A stretch of DNA of 64,000 nt from Nostoc carneum NIES-2107 (GTDB lineage Bacteria; Cyanobacteriota; Cyanobacteriia; Cyanobacteriales; Nostocaceae), in assembly GCA_002368155.1 (NCBI GenBank), contig AP018180.1:620001-684000 (forward strand), given 5' to 3'. Both the position numbers and the translations under genes were made by a program. The notes beneath the pieces are model-generated. The model was not told the origin of the DNA. It searched no databases and saw only the letters and a list, made by a program, of their open reading frames with translations. Shown here piece after piece: positions 17,863-26,993 of the stretch (the first letter of the stretch is position 1; each line of letters starts with the position of its first letter).

Positions 17863-18714
17863 ATGAGTAGTTCTTACGAAAGCTCCCACCGTTCTAAATC
17901 TATTTTCAATACAGGAAATATAGTCTTAGCGAGCATTGGCTGGGCTGTACTGGCACTGTTATACTTTTTATTGTTTAGTGCTAAAGTCCCGGGTGCAGAT
18001 GGCGTAGAAAGTCGTGCTGAATGGTATGTAATTGGTACAAATATTTTTGAAGCGTTAGCTTACCTGGGTGCCGGTATCTTATGCTTGAGGAATTGGCGTA
18101 GCCAACAAATTGTCAGTGGTCGAAATGTTTGGCTCGCTATTGGCATAGGTATGCTGTCTTATTTCCTGGGGGGGATATTTTTCGGTTATACGGAAATAAT
18201 CTTAAAAGAAGAACCGGATGTTTCTATTGGTGATGTGTTTTTTGTAGTAACGTATCTGTGTCTTGGTACAGGCATGATTTTAGCAGCAGCTCACAGGCGA
18301 ATCAATCTCGAAAAATGGCAATGGCTAGTTGTCTTAGCTATTGGCGTGTTTGGCAGTTTGTTAGCTTGGTGGATTTCTCTGCAACAGCCAAAACCTCTGG
18401 ATTTGCTAGGCACGGTATTGAATTGGTTTTACATTGTTAGCGATGTAGCTATTCTCATTATTGCTACTACCTTGCTCTTAGCCTTTTGGGGAGGAAAAGT
18501 TGCCCAGTCTTGGAGAATGATTGCAGCCGCAGCGTTTTCGCTATACATTGCAGATATGTGGTTTAAATACGCCCAAGGTCCCAATTATCAAAGTGGAGAA
18601 ATATTAGAAGTGTTTTGGGTTTTTAGTGGAGTTTTATTTGGTATGGGCGCTGCTCTAGAATATGAGGCATCATTGAGCCGCTCGCGGCGGGAACGCGGAC
18701 GCAAACGAGCATAA
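17863..18714 (+). CDS. Multi-spanning membrane protein, unknown
   Basis: This 283-residue protein has about eight hydrophobic helices (first at about 20-40) and a very basic C-terminus (SRSRRERGRKRA). A DVSIGDVFFVVTYL segment and a conserved-looking PKPLDLLGTVLNWFYI stretch are seen, but no family is recognised. The next gene starts about 12 bp downstream on the same strand, so the two are probably co-transcribed and may be functionally linked. Confidence 0.7.
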   Translation: MSSSYESSHRSKSIFNTGNIVLASIGWAVLALLYFLLFSAKVPGADGVESRAEWYVIGTNIFEALAYLGAGILCLRNWRSQQIVSGRNVWLAIGIGMLSYFLGGIFFGYTEIILKEEPDVSIGDVFFVVTYLCLGTGMILAAAHRRINLEKWQWLVVLAIGVFGSLLAWWISLQQPKPLDLLGTVLNWFYIVSDVAILIIATTLLLAFWGGKVAQSWRMIAAAAFSLYIADMWFKYAQGPNYQSGEILEVFWVFSGVLFGMGAALEYEASLSRSRRERGRKRA

Positions 18715-18726
18715 AAAAGATTTTTG

Positions 18727-19782
18727 GTGTCTACCGTGAGAAAATTAACAGATTCTGACAAACAAGAAATTCTTAAGTTATATCGAGAGACTGCCGAAAC
18801 CACCTCAACTTTGGCAGAGCGCTATGACGTTAGTAACTCGACAATTAGCCGTCTGCTCAAAAGTACGTTACCAGAAGACGAGTATGAATACCTCGTTTCT
18901 TTAAAACGTGCGGCGAGAACTCCTGAGGGTAGGGCGCAGGTAAACTATGAACAGTTACCACTGTTGAGTAAACCACAGCCAGAAATAGACATTCCTCACG
19001 CAGAAAGTCGCCCTGTAGAGTTACCGAAAGTTGAGCCAGAACCAATAGTAGCGAAGTCTGAGGACAGGGATAGTCGGGATATAGCTCCCCCTATCAGGCG
19101 GGTACGGCGACGCTCTTCTGCAGAAGGAACACCAGAGCCTCCAGCAGCAGAGCAGCTAGAGATTTTACCCACCAAGAAACTACCTGAAATCGTCAGCATT
19201 CCCAGCCCTAAACCGCCGGAAATGCCCATTCTTCCCACTCCCAAGCGGCAAGAACCTGCAAGTATTTCTAGCCCATTGTTAGAGGATGAACGTCCAGAAG
19301 CCAACGTTTTAGCTCAAATGCTAGGCGAAGACTTGCTAGATGAGTCTGAAGATTTGGACGATTTAGACGACGATTTAGAAGATGATGACTTTGAGGATGA
19401 TGATGAGGAATATGATTTTGAGGAATCAAGACCTTTAGTCACAAGGCGCAGACCAGGTGAAGCACCAGTCCAAGTTTTACCCTTGTCGTCAGCGCACTTG
19501 CCCAAAACCTGCTATTTGGTTATCGATAGGTCATCAGAATTGATTACCCGCCCTTTGAAAGACTTTGGCGATTTGGGGCAAATTCCCAGCTTAGAAACCC
19601 AGCAAAGAACACTACCAATATTCGATAATCACCGCGTAGCCAAGCGCTTTTCCACTAAGCGCGATCGCGTGATTAAAGTCCCTGATAGTAAAATGCTGCA
19701 AAAGGCTCGGACTCATCTTCAAGCTAAGGGCATTACAAGGCTGTTAATTGATGGTCAGGTGTATTCTTTATCTCCTGTTTAG
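18727..19782 (+). CDS. HTH protein with long acidic linker, cyanobacterial
   Basis: I prefer GTG 18727 as the start (TTG 18724 and GTG 18736 are in frame). The N-terminal 55 residues form a helix-turn-helix of transposase/Hin-recombinase type (LTDSDKQEILKLYRETAETTSTLAERYDVSNSTISRLLK). A Pro/Glu-rich disordered region (about 80-190) and a strongly acidic run at about 205-235 (alternating DDLDD/EDDD/EEYDFEE) follow, then a compact C-terminal domain (about 245-351) with KTCYLVIDRSSELITRPL. No catalytic residues of a transposase are present, so it is more likely a DNA-binding regulatory or structural protein. It follows the membrane protein gene by 12 bp. Confidence 0.75.
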   Translation: MSTVRKLTDSDKQEILKLYRETAETTSTLAERYDVSNSTISRLLKSTLPEDEYEYLVSLKRAARTPEGRAQVNYEQLPLLSKPQPEIDIPHAESRPVELPKVEPEPIVAKSEDRDSRDIAPPIRRVRRRSSAEGTPEPPAAEQLEILPTKKLPEIVSIPSPKPPEMPILPTPKRQEPASISSPLLEDERPEANVLAQMLGEDLLDESEDLDDLDDDLEDDDFEDDDEEYDFEESRPLVTRRRPGEAPVQVLPLSSAHLPKTCYLVIDRSSELITRPLKDFGDLGQIPSLETQQRTLPIFDNHRVAKRFSTKRDRVIKVPDSKMLQKARTHLQAKGITRLLIDGQVYSLSPV

Positions 19783-19925
19783 GGGGGATTGGGAACTGGG
19801 GACTGGGGATTGGGGACTGGGGATTGGGATATGAGAGATGAGGGAGAAAATTACTCTTGTACAGACGCGATTCATCGCGTCTCTCCGTCTCTTTTAAAGA
19901 CGCGATGAATCGCGTCTCTACGGCT
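19783..19925. repeat. STRR block plus palindromic GACGCGAT repeat
   Basis: 19785-19830 is a run of ggggatt/ggggact heptamers. 19859-19922 holds two palindromes, gacgcgattcatcgcgtct and agacgcgatgaatcgcgtct, facing each other; the same family recurs at 44638-44660 (gacgcgattaatcgcgtct). Confidence 0.8.
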
Positions 19926-19939
19926 CTTGATTCTATCCC

Positions 19940-20881
19940 CTAGCTGTAAACAGCAGCCGCAAAGCGGGTAGCTAAGTTGATAATGTCCTGCTTGCGGGCG
20001 ATTTGGTTAATCCATGCTTGGGGGATATTTTCTACCCCATAGTAAATTCCTGCTAACCCACCAGTGACGGCGGCGGTGGTGTCTGTATCTCCGCCTAAGT
20101 TAACTGCTGTTAATACCGCTTGTGAGTAGGAAGAACTATTTAAGAAGCACCACAGCGAAGCTTCTAGAGTATCAATCACATAGCCACCAGAATTAATCTC
20201 TTCTACTGGTAACTGAGCAATTGTGCCACTGTAGATTCTGGCAAAATGGTGTTTCTCCAATAAATATTCGCGCTGTGAGTAAATGGGCTCCAGCTTGTGT
20301 AAGCTTTGTAGATAAGCCGTTAGCGGGTCAGCCCCTTCGAGTAAGGCAACGGCAATAGTGATATAAATACCACAAGCCATCAGCGATCGCGCATGAGCAT
20401 GGGTAATTGCAGAAACATCATGTACCCGCGCGATTAATTCACTGAAGGTGAGTATCTTGTGACAATAAGCCATTGGCAGGATTCTCATCAGTGAACCATT
20501 GCCATTGGTATTTTCGATTTTTCCCCCTGCTTCCCGGGGCAAAATACCCTGCTTTAAGCGCATAATTGCGGCATGGGTGGTATGTCCAATATCAAAGAGT
20601 TCACCACGGGGAGTCCAGTAAGCTTGCTTGTACCAGCGCCAGAAGGAATTGGCTATAGCATCTAAGGAATACCCGCGACAAAGAGTTTCTGCCAAACAAA
20701 ATGTCAAAGAACTATCATCTGACCAAGTTCCAGGCGGTTGATTCCATGTGCCATAACCCAACATCTTGGTAACTGGAGATTGCACCCGTTCGGCGCGGCT
20801 GGTAAACTCCACCGGTACACCCAACGCATCACCGACACATAAACCCATCAAACCAGACAATGTTTTTGCAGCGGTTAGCAT
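19940..20881 (-). CDS. ADP-ribosylglycohydrolase family protein
   Basis: This 313-residue all-helical hydrolase has the di-metal signatures of the family (DraG/ARH fold): GLCVGDALGVPVEF near the N-terminus, TWSDDSSLTFCLAE (about 52-65, metal ligands Thr/Ser-Asp-Asp) and GGDTDTTAAVTGGLAG (about 262-278, Asp-x-Asp). DraG members remove ADP-ribose from arginine of nitrogenase reductase; others act on different ADP-ribosyl groups. No DraT-like transferase is nearby, so the substrate is open. Length and motifs suggest it is active. Confidence 0.9.
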   Translation of the reverse strand: MLTAAKTLSGLMGLCVGDALGVPVEFTSRAERVQSPVTKMLGYGTWNQPPGTWSDDSSLTFCLAETLCRGYSLDAIANSFWRWYKQAYWTPRGELFDIGHTTHAAIMRLKQGILPREAGGKIENTNGNGSLMRILPMAYCHKILTFSELIARVHDVSAITHAHARSLMACGIYITIAVALLEGADPLTAYLQSLHKLEPIYSQREYLLEKHHFARIYSGTIAQLPVEEINSGGYVIDTLEASLWCFLNSSSYSQAVLTAVNLGGDTDTTAAVTGGLAGIYYGVENIPQAWINQIARKQDIINLATRFAAAVYS

Positions 20882-21067
20882 TGTTTAGTCTCCATAGAAG
20901 CTCCCAAAACTTTACTTTATATATTCCCTCTAGAGCTTGTTGCAATAGCTGCTACAACCGATGATTTCATTCTCTGTAAAAATAACCTATTTACAGCAGA
21001 TTCGATGTTTATGAAGTACAGCAACTCATTGAAAAGAGTAATGAGTAATAAGTAGTGAGTAATAAGT

Positions 21068-22448
21068 AGGGTCTGCTGAAAAAGTCATAAAAAAGCAATC
21101 TTAAGGGTTGACTAGTTATCTAAGCAAAGTGAAATATAATTTTTTATTGCCTATAGCTAGGAAAATCATAAATTTAAATTATGCCATTGGCTAAAAAAGG
21201 TCTATTTTGGAAAAATAGACCTAAAAAGGCATAAAAAACCCGTGACAGGTGAGTAGAAAGATTCATGACTAAAAAAGTAATAGCAATTGCTGTTTGAGAA
21301 GTATGAGACAGTTTTGCCATCACTTTACCCAGGCTAAACCTTCTTTTACCTTGTCCAAACTTTCCCTCAATAGAATTACGAATCCTTTCGTCCTCTTGAG
21401 CTTGCTTCTTTTTTTCTTTACTCACAGTTTTTGGAGGTCTTCCTAAAGGAACTCCACTGATTCTAATACCTCTTTCTTTACACCAAGCTCGGTTCTCTTT
21501 TGTGCGATAGATTTTATCAACATGAACGGATTCTGGATAATAACCTGTGTAATTTTTATATGCTTCTACTTGTGCTTTTAAATCTCCTGATTCATTAAAG
21601 TTATCCCAACTAATATGGTCTAAAAATACATATCCCTCAAAATAACTAGCTGATAATTTTGCCCCAAATTCCACGGCTTTCCCGGCTTTTCCCCGGACAA
21701 TTGGACGGATATGTGGTTGGCTTAAACTAACGATTCGGTCATCAATACTCTGTTTTTTATTTTCATACAACCATAGTTGTTGACGATAAATTTCTCCAAC
21801 AACTAACAAAGTTTTATATTGTCTCTTACTTAATGGTTCTAGGCTGGCTCCGGCAATAATTAACTGGTTTTTTTTTAGCCTCTTGAGAAGATGTTGTCTC
21901 TAGCATCTTCTTCACCATTTCTTGATTCACTTTGTTCACTAGGTTAGCACTAATTCTTGAGCGAAAATGTACTAACATTGATGCGTCAAATGGAGATTCA
22001 TTACTATAAGATGACATCCCTATAAAGTACTGTAGATAAGGATTTTCTTTAATTTGTTCTACTGTCTCTCTATCGCTTATCCCTAGCTTTTCTTTGATTA
22101 TTAATGCGCCTAGCGCCATCCGAAATGATTTTGCTGGCGCTCCCATATCTGCGGAGAAAGATGAAGAATATTCCTTTTCAAATTCTGTCCAGGGTATTAA
22201 ATCAGCCATGATTACCCAACGATTTTCTGATGACAACTTTCCCTCAAATGGAAGCAAGAAGTTTGACGGTGCAATTGGAGTTGATTCTTCTTTTCGGTAC
22301 ATGGTTACTTCCGATACACAGTGGTGGGACTGACCACTGTGATGCAAGGATTTTGGGCTATTTTACTTTCTTTTGTTGCACCTGAATATACTTCTAGGGT
22401 CTGATAATCCAAAGACTGTCACTTTTTCTTGATTTTTCAGCAAGCCCT
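21068..22448 (-). mobile_element. IS5-like insertion sequence, decayed, with AAGT target duplication
   Basis: Terminal inverted repeats AGGGTCTGCTGAAAAA (from 21068) and AGGGCTTGCTGAAAAA (complement, ending 22448) bound the element, and AAGT is directly repeated at 21064-21067 and 22449-22452. It landed in a taatgag-type STRR: the left flank ends gagtaataagt. The transposase inside is broken (next entry). Family assignment rests on the DDE transposase type and the 4-bp duplication. Confidence 0.8.
21174..22347 (-). pseudogene. IS5-like transposase, frameshifted and internally deleted
   Basis: Two frames remain on the minus strand. 22347-21826 encodes the N-terminal domain (PWTEFEKEYSSSFSADMGAPAKSFRMALGALIIKEKLGISDR, SPFDASMLVHFRSRI). 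21809-21174 encodes the C-terminal part with catalytic-core remnants (HVDKIYRTKENRAWCKERGIRI, EGKFGQGKRRFSLGKVMAKL). At 21850-21885, the KKxSQLLPEPA-type start of the middle region is joined directly to a GASLEPLSKRQYKTLLVVGE segment. This suggests that the catalytic middle, judged from related full-length transposases to be about 90 residues, has been deleted, with loss of frame. The copy should be inactive. Confidence 0.75.
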
Positions 22449-22537
22449 AAGTAAATTTTCTACTCATTACTCATGATGTACCTCAATTACTTCAAAAGTG
22501 CTGTATCTGGTAATGGGTTAGTCAAGTAAACTCAAAT

Positions 22538-23703
22538 TATAGGAATCCTATTTGATTTTTGAAAAAGATTACGAGAAAATACGGTTAAGTATACAAGTGT
22601 AAGAGTAGACAATGAGAAATCAGCATCTACAAACTGCATCACTGCCACTGGGAGTGGCAACTGCGATCGCAGAACTACAAGACTTTATCGCAGTTTGTCG
22701 CGATGCCCGTGAGGCAAGAAAAGCCTTGGCAGTCAAGTTGGTTTACCAAGATTACTTATACGAAGAGATTCAAGCAATTTTAGATGTCTCTTTAGGGTCG
22801 ATAACAGGTTGGAAGCAAGCTTACGAGCAGGAAGGAATCAATGGACTCAGGCTGAACTACAAAGGACGAAAAAGCCACCTGAGTCACGAACAGCGAGAAG
22901 AAGTGTTGAGTTGGTTACAAACGAAGGACTATTGGGAACTGGGCGAACTGGAGTATAAACTAGCCTTTGAGTACGACATCGTTTATGAGTCAAAACAAAG
23001 TTACTACGACTTATTTGATGCAGCTGCCATCAGTTGGAAGAAAACCACAAAGCTAAACCCCAAAGCCAATCCAGATGCTGTTGCAGAAAAAAAAAAGAGA
23101 TTGAAACATTGTTGGCAAGCAACCGCTCCGAAATCGAAGCCGGAAAATTGAGAGTATTGTTAATTGATGAGTGTCATTTAATGTGGGGAGACTTAAGCGG
23201 TTATGTGTGGGGGAGAACTGACCAGGAAATCACGGTTCCAGTCGTAAATGAGCGAGAGAAGCAAACATATTACGGAGCAGTTGACTATCTTGAACGAAAA
23301 TTACTGCTGAAAGCTTACGACAGGGGAAATTCAAAAAATACTATCGATTACCTGCAATATCTGCTAACTGAGTCAGGCGACCAGCGATTGCTGATTTTTT
23401 GGGATGGTGCTACTTACCACCGTTCCAAAGAAATCCAAAGCTTTTTAGACGAACTTAACCAAGGTTTACCACCAGAAAAATGGAAAATTCACTGCGTTCG
23501 TTTTGCTCCTAATTGTCCAGAGCAAAATCCTATTGAAGATATCTGGTTGCAGGCTAAAACATGGGTTCGACGTTTTTGTGCTTTGATTCCAACATTCTCT
23601 CATTTAAAGTGGATGTTTGAGTGGTTTATTCGACACACTACCTTTGATTTCACAACTCTTCAGATGTACGGAGTTTTTTCAAAAATCAAATAGGAGTCCT
23701 ATA
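22538..23703 (+). mobile_element. IS630-family insertion sequence
   Basis: Inverted ends TATAGGAATCCTATTTGATT (left, 22538) and TATAGGACTCCTATTTGATT (complement, right, ending 23703) bound one transposase unit. The terminal TA on both sides is the usual IS630 target duplication. Related single ends occur at 51224 and 52993. Confidence 0.85.
22612..23693 (+). CDS. IS630 transposase, two frames joined by probable -1 frameshift
   Basis: The first frame (22612-23151) encodes the HTH DNA-binding part (ITGWKQAYEQEGINGLRLNYKGRKSHL). The second (about 23090-23693) encodes the DDE domain: LLIDECHLMWG, LIFWDGATYHRS and NCPEQNPIEDIW give the D-D-E triad. They meet at a run of ten A (about 23087-23096), where a -1 slip would join VAEKKK directly to EIETLLASNR. 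IS630 elements often use this kind of programmed frameshift, so the copy may be functional rather than broken. Confidence 0.8.
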
Positions 23704-23950
23704 GATAATTTGTATTGCTAATTATTGTGCCAGTTGAAAAACCGTCTATCTTTTGGGAAAAGTCCCGGAAAGAGGCAAAATGTTTTGTAATTATAACTCT
23801 TTTATATAAAAATTAAATGAATACCATGACTAAAGTTATATGCATCAATAGCAACAATGATTAAATATAAATTGCCAAATAATAGGAACATTTCTTGTGA
23901 GTTTGCGACTAATAATTTATCAGCATAATTCACAATTTTTGGGCAAGATT

Positions 23951-24487
23951 ATGAAAGGTATTGTTAAATCTTTTGTGACAATTTCTGCATTGTCTTCTTT
24001 AGTAGTAGCTCCGCTTTTTTTAAATGCTGGACAAGCATCTGCACAAACACAAAAAGGTACTGATGCTAGCTATATCGGTGCGGGTGTTGCAGGTGGTGTA
24101 ACTGATGGCGGACAAGTTGGTCAGGATGCTCAATTTGGTGGTAACGTTAGCGGACGTTTAAAATTGGGCCCCACTCCATTTTCTGCACGTACACAAATCC
24201 TATTTACAGATCAGACGACAGCAATCATCCCTCAAGTTTCCGTAGACGCACCAATTGCTAAAGGAACTAACGTCTTTTTAGGTGCTGGTTATTCTTTTGT
24301 CGAAGCTAATGGTAAACAAACTCCCCTGGGTGACAGAGATGGAGTAGCGCTAACTGCTGGTGTAGAGTCGGAAGTTGCTAAAAACTTTTTGATCTACAGT
24401 AATGCTACCGTAGGTATGAAGACTTACCAAAATAGCCCTGCTTCTGCTGTTAGTATCCAAGGTGGTCTGGGTTATCGCTTTAGATAA
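23951..24487 (+). CDS. Secreted, outer-membrane beta-barrel-like protein
   Basis: I choose ATG 23951 (the frame is open to 23897), because it starts a clean signal peptide: MKGIVKSFVTISAL ... ASAQTQ. The mature part (about 145 residues) is glycine-rich with alternating hydrophobic strands (NVSGRLKLGPTPFSARTQILF, GTNVFLGAGYSFVE, GVALTAGVESEVAKNFLIYS) and ends GGLGYRFR, the aromatic-ending strand typical of small outer-membrane barrels. Its role is unknown. A strong terminator follows. Confidence 0.75.
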   Translation: MKGIVKSFVTISALSSLVVAPLFLNAGQASAQTQKGTDASYIGAGVAGGVTDGGQVGQDAQFGGNVSGRLKLGPTPFSARTQILFTDQTTAIIPQVSVDAPIAKGTNVFLGAGYSFVEANGKQTPLGDRDGVALTAGVESEVAKNFLIYSNATVGMKTYQNSPASAVSIQGGLGYRFR

Positions 24488-24620
24488 CAAACTATAGAGA
24501 GGAAGAGGAAAAGGTGAAAGGAGAAGGGAAAAATTCCTCTGATTCCCTGAAGTGAACAAATATTGAGACCCAGGGAAATCACTATTTTTTACTGGTTCCC
24601 TGATTACCGAAATATATGTA

Positions 24621-24666
24621 TGCTGGTTTTGTGAAGTGTTACATCACTGACAAAGCCAGCTTTTTG
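24621..24666 (+). terminator. Rho-independent terminator after the barrel gene
   Basis: Stem GCTGGTTTTGTGAAGTG / CACTGACAAAGCCAGC with a small interior mismatch, followed by TTTTT at 24661. It lies 135 bp beyond the stop codon of the barrel protein gene. Confidence 0.85.
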
Positions 24667-24794
24667 CTATGTTAAAATTAAATATTCCCCATAATTTCGA
24701 CCGGATATCCGGGGATCATCTTGCCGAATAGGTGCTTTTAAATTTGCAACTTCGGCCTCTACTGATGCCTTATTCAGAATAGTCTACAACTCTA

Positions 24795-26813
24795 ATGGTT
24801 AAATCTCCTCCTTCCCCGATAGCAAGCCGTAAGCCTTCCAAAGTCGAAGGAATCAAGGAAAATAGTAATTTTTTGCGTGAACCTGTAGCCACCGAAGTAC
24901 TTCAGGATACGACTCACTTTAGCGAAGACGCAGTGCAGTTACTGAAGTTTCACGGGTCTTATCAACAAGATAACCGTGATAATCGCGTCAAGGGGCAGGA
25001 GAAAGATTACCAGTTTATGCTGCGGACAAAAAATCCCGGTGGGTTAGTACCGCCGCAGCTATATCTAGCTTTAGATAAGCTATCTGATGAATATGGTAAC
25101 CACACCTTGCGAGCGACTACCCGTCAGGGGTTTCAGTTACATGGGATTTTAAAGAAAAATCTCAAAACTGCGATCGCTACTATTGTGAAAAATCTTGGTT
25201 CCACTTTGGGCGCTTGTGGCGATATTAACCGCAACGTTATGGCACCGCCAGTTCCTTGGAAGAATCGCCCAGAATACCAGTATGCTTGGGAATATGCCCA
25301 AAATGTAGCTGATTTATTGTCGCCCCAAACTGGTGCTTATTACGAAATTTGGCTAGATGGTGAAAAGGCAATTAGTGCCGAAGAAAGCCCAGAAGTCAAA
25401 GCCGCAAGACAACGCGATACGAATGGGACACTCATCAGCAATACTGAAGAACCCATCTATGGCACCTACTATATGCCGCGCAAGTTTAAAGTTAGCGTGA
25501 CAGTGCCAGGGGATAATTCGATTGATTTATATTCCCAAGACCTCACCTTAGTCGTGATTACCAATGACCAAGGTGAACTCGAAGGATTTAATGTATTTGC
25601 TGGTGGTGGCTTAGGCAGAACCCACAACAAAGAAGAAACTTTCGCTAGGCTGGCAGATCCCATTGGCTACGTAGACAAATCAGATGTTTACGAAATAGTC
25701 AAAGCAATTGTCGCCACCCAGCGAGATTATGGCGATCGCACTGACCGCCGCCACGCCCGATTAAAATATTTACTGCACGATTGGGGTGTAGAGAAGTTCC
25801 GCGCCAAAGTAGAAGAATATTTTGGCAAAGCGATCGCTCCCTTTAAGGAACTGCCAGAATTTAAATATCATGACTTCCTGGGATGGCATGAACAAGGCGA
25901 TGGCAAGCTGTTCTTAGGGCTTTCCATCGATAACGGTCGGGTAAAAGACGAAGGTTCATTCCAACTGAAAACCGCCTTACGGGAAATCGTTGAGCAATTT
26001 AACCTGCCCATTCGCCTCACACCGCACCAAAACCTGATATTTTGCGAAATTGCACCAGCAGATAAAGCGGCAATTCAAGACATTCTTGACCGTCGCGGTG
26101 TCATCTCCGACCCCAGCAAAATTGCCCGCTTAGAAAGGCTGGCAATGGCTTGTCCAGCTTTACCAACTTGCGGCTTGGCTATTACCGAATCAGAACGCGC
26201 CATCCCTGGCATTTTAGAACGGATTGGCACAGTTTTGGATAAAGTTGGTTTACAAAATGAAGAGTTTGTGGTAAGGATGACAGGCTGCCCCAATGGTTGC
26301 GCTCGTCCTTACATGGCGGAATTGGCTTTTGTGGGGAGTGCGCCGGAAAGCTACCAAGTATGGTTAGGCGGTTCACCCAATCAAACGCGGTTAGCGCAGC
26401 CTTACATGGAAAGGTTGCACCATAACGACATAGAAACCCAGCTAGAGCCGATTTTCGTTTACTTTAAGCAGGCGAAAACTGCGGAAGAAAGCTTTGGCGA
26501 TTTTTGCGATCGCGTTGGTTTTGATGCCATCCGCGAATTTGCAGCTAATTACACAACTCAAGCTGTTGCTACATCAGAGATTACAGACGATAGCGATGGT
26601 TTAGTTGAAGCCATAGCCGACTCCAGAACCGCAGAAAGCGAAGGTCAAGAAGTGGCGATCGCAAATACCACCATCGCCACCTATAAGACTCGTCGGCGCG
26701 TGAGTTTGCAACATGAGGTGTATGACAAGCTGAAAGCCGCTGCAGCTAGCCAAGGTAGGCCGATGACCGAATTGGTGCATGAGGCACTGGACGCTTATTT
26801 CCAGAACCTCTAG
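24795..26813 (+). CDS. sir: Ferredoxin-dependent sulfite reductase with C-terminal ribbon-helix-helix-like tail
   Basis: This 672-residue enzyme reduces sulfite to sulfide with six electrons from ferredoxin in sulfur assimilation. The N-terminal half has [16 protein letters not shown] and [10 protein letters not shown], which separate it from nitrite reductase. The [4Fe-4S]-siroheme ligands are Cys453 and Cys459 (CPALPTC) and Cys498 and Cys502 (CPNGC). Catalysis-related residues such as [10 protein letters not shown] are present. About 70 residues follow the catalytic body; the last 40 ([18 protein letters not shown] ... [13 protein letters not shown]) look like a CopG/ribbon-helix-helix DNA-binding fold. 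It stands alone, 130 bp after a terminator. ATG 24795 is the first start in frame. Confidence 0.95.
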   Translation: MVKSPPSPIASRKPSKVEGIKENSNFLREPVATEVLQDTTHFSEDAVQLLKFHGSYQQDNRDNRVKGQEKDYQFMLRTKNPGGLVPPQLYLALDKLSDEYGNHTLRATTRQGFQLHGILKKNLKTAIATIVKNLGSTLGACGDINRNVMAPPVPWKNRPEYQYAWEYAQNVADLLSPQTGAYYEIWLDGEKAISAEESPEVKAARQRDTNGTLISNTEEPIYGTYYMPRKFKVSVTVPGDNSIDLYSQDLTLVVITNDQGELEGFNVFAGGGLGRTHNKEETFARLADPIGYVDKSDVYEIVKAIVATQRDYGDRTDRRHARLKYLLHDWGVEKFRAKVEEYFGKAIAPFKELPEFKYHDFLGWHEQGDGKLFLGLSIDNGRVKDEGSFQLKTALREIVEQFNLPIRLTPHQNLIFCEIAPADKAAIQDILDRRGVISDPSKIARLERLAMACPALPTCGLAITESERAIPGILERIGTVLDKVGLQNEEFVVRMTGCPNGCARPYMAELAFVGSAPESYQVWLGGSPNQTRLAQPYMERLHHNDIETQLEPIFVYFKQAKTAEESFGDFCDRVGFDAIREFAANYTTQAVATSEITDDSDGLVEAIADSRTAESEGQEVAIANTTIATYKTRRRVSLQHEVYDKLKAAAASQGRPMTELVHEALDAYFQNL

Positions 26814-26993
26814 TTAGCAATTTTATTCTTAACCCCCTCTCCGCTACTGCTAGGATACAGCTGGCGAATAGGGGGTCAGACCCTACAAAATTCAATAGGG
26901 TTTGGTTGTGAAAAATCAACAAGTCCGCTCAAAAAGTTTTCGGAGAGTGACAGAACAGGGATATGTAGATGCGGTTTCTAACCAGTGCTATCA
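26814..26993. other. Spacer with an IS701-end-like fragment
   Basis: At 26940-26961, tcggagagtgacagaacagg resembles the inner end of the IS701-type element at 52783-52803 (ccggaaagtgacagaagagg), about 17 of 20 positions. It may be a solo end left by excision or decay. An inverted repeat gaccctac ... tagggt (26872-26902) could terminate either neighbour. Confidence 0.4.

Noticed and set aside
18727-19782. Transposase, as suggested by the HTH
   Set aside because: No DDE residues, no flanking inverted repeats, and it sits in an apparent operon.
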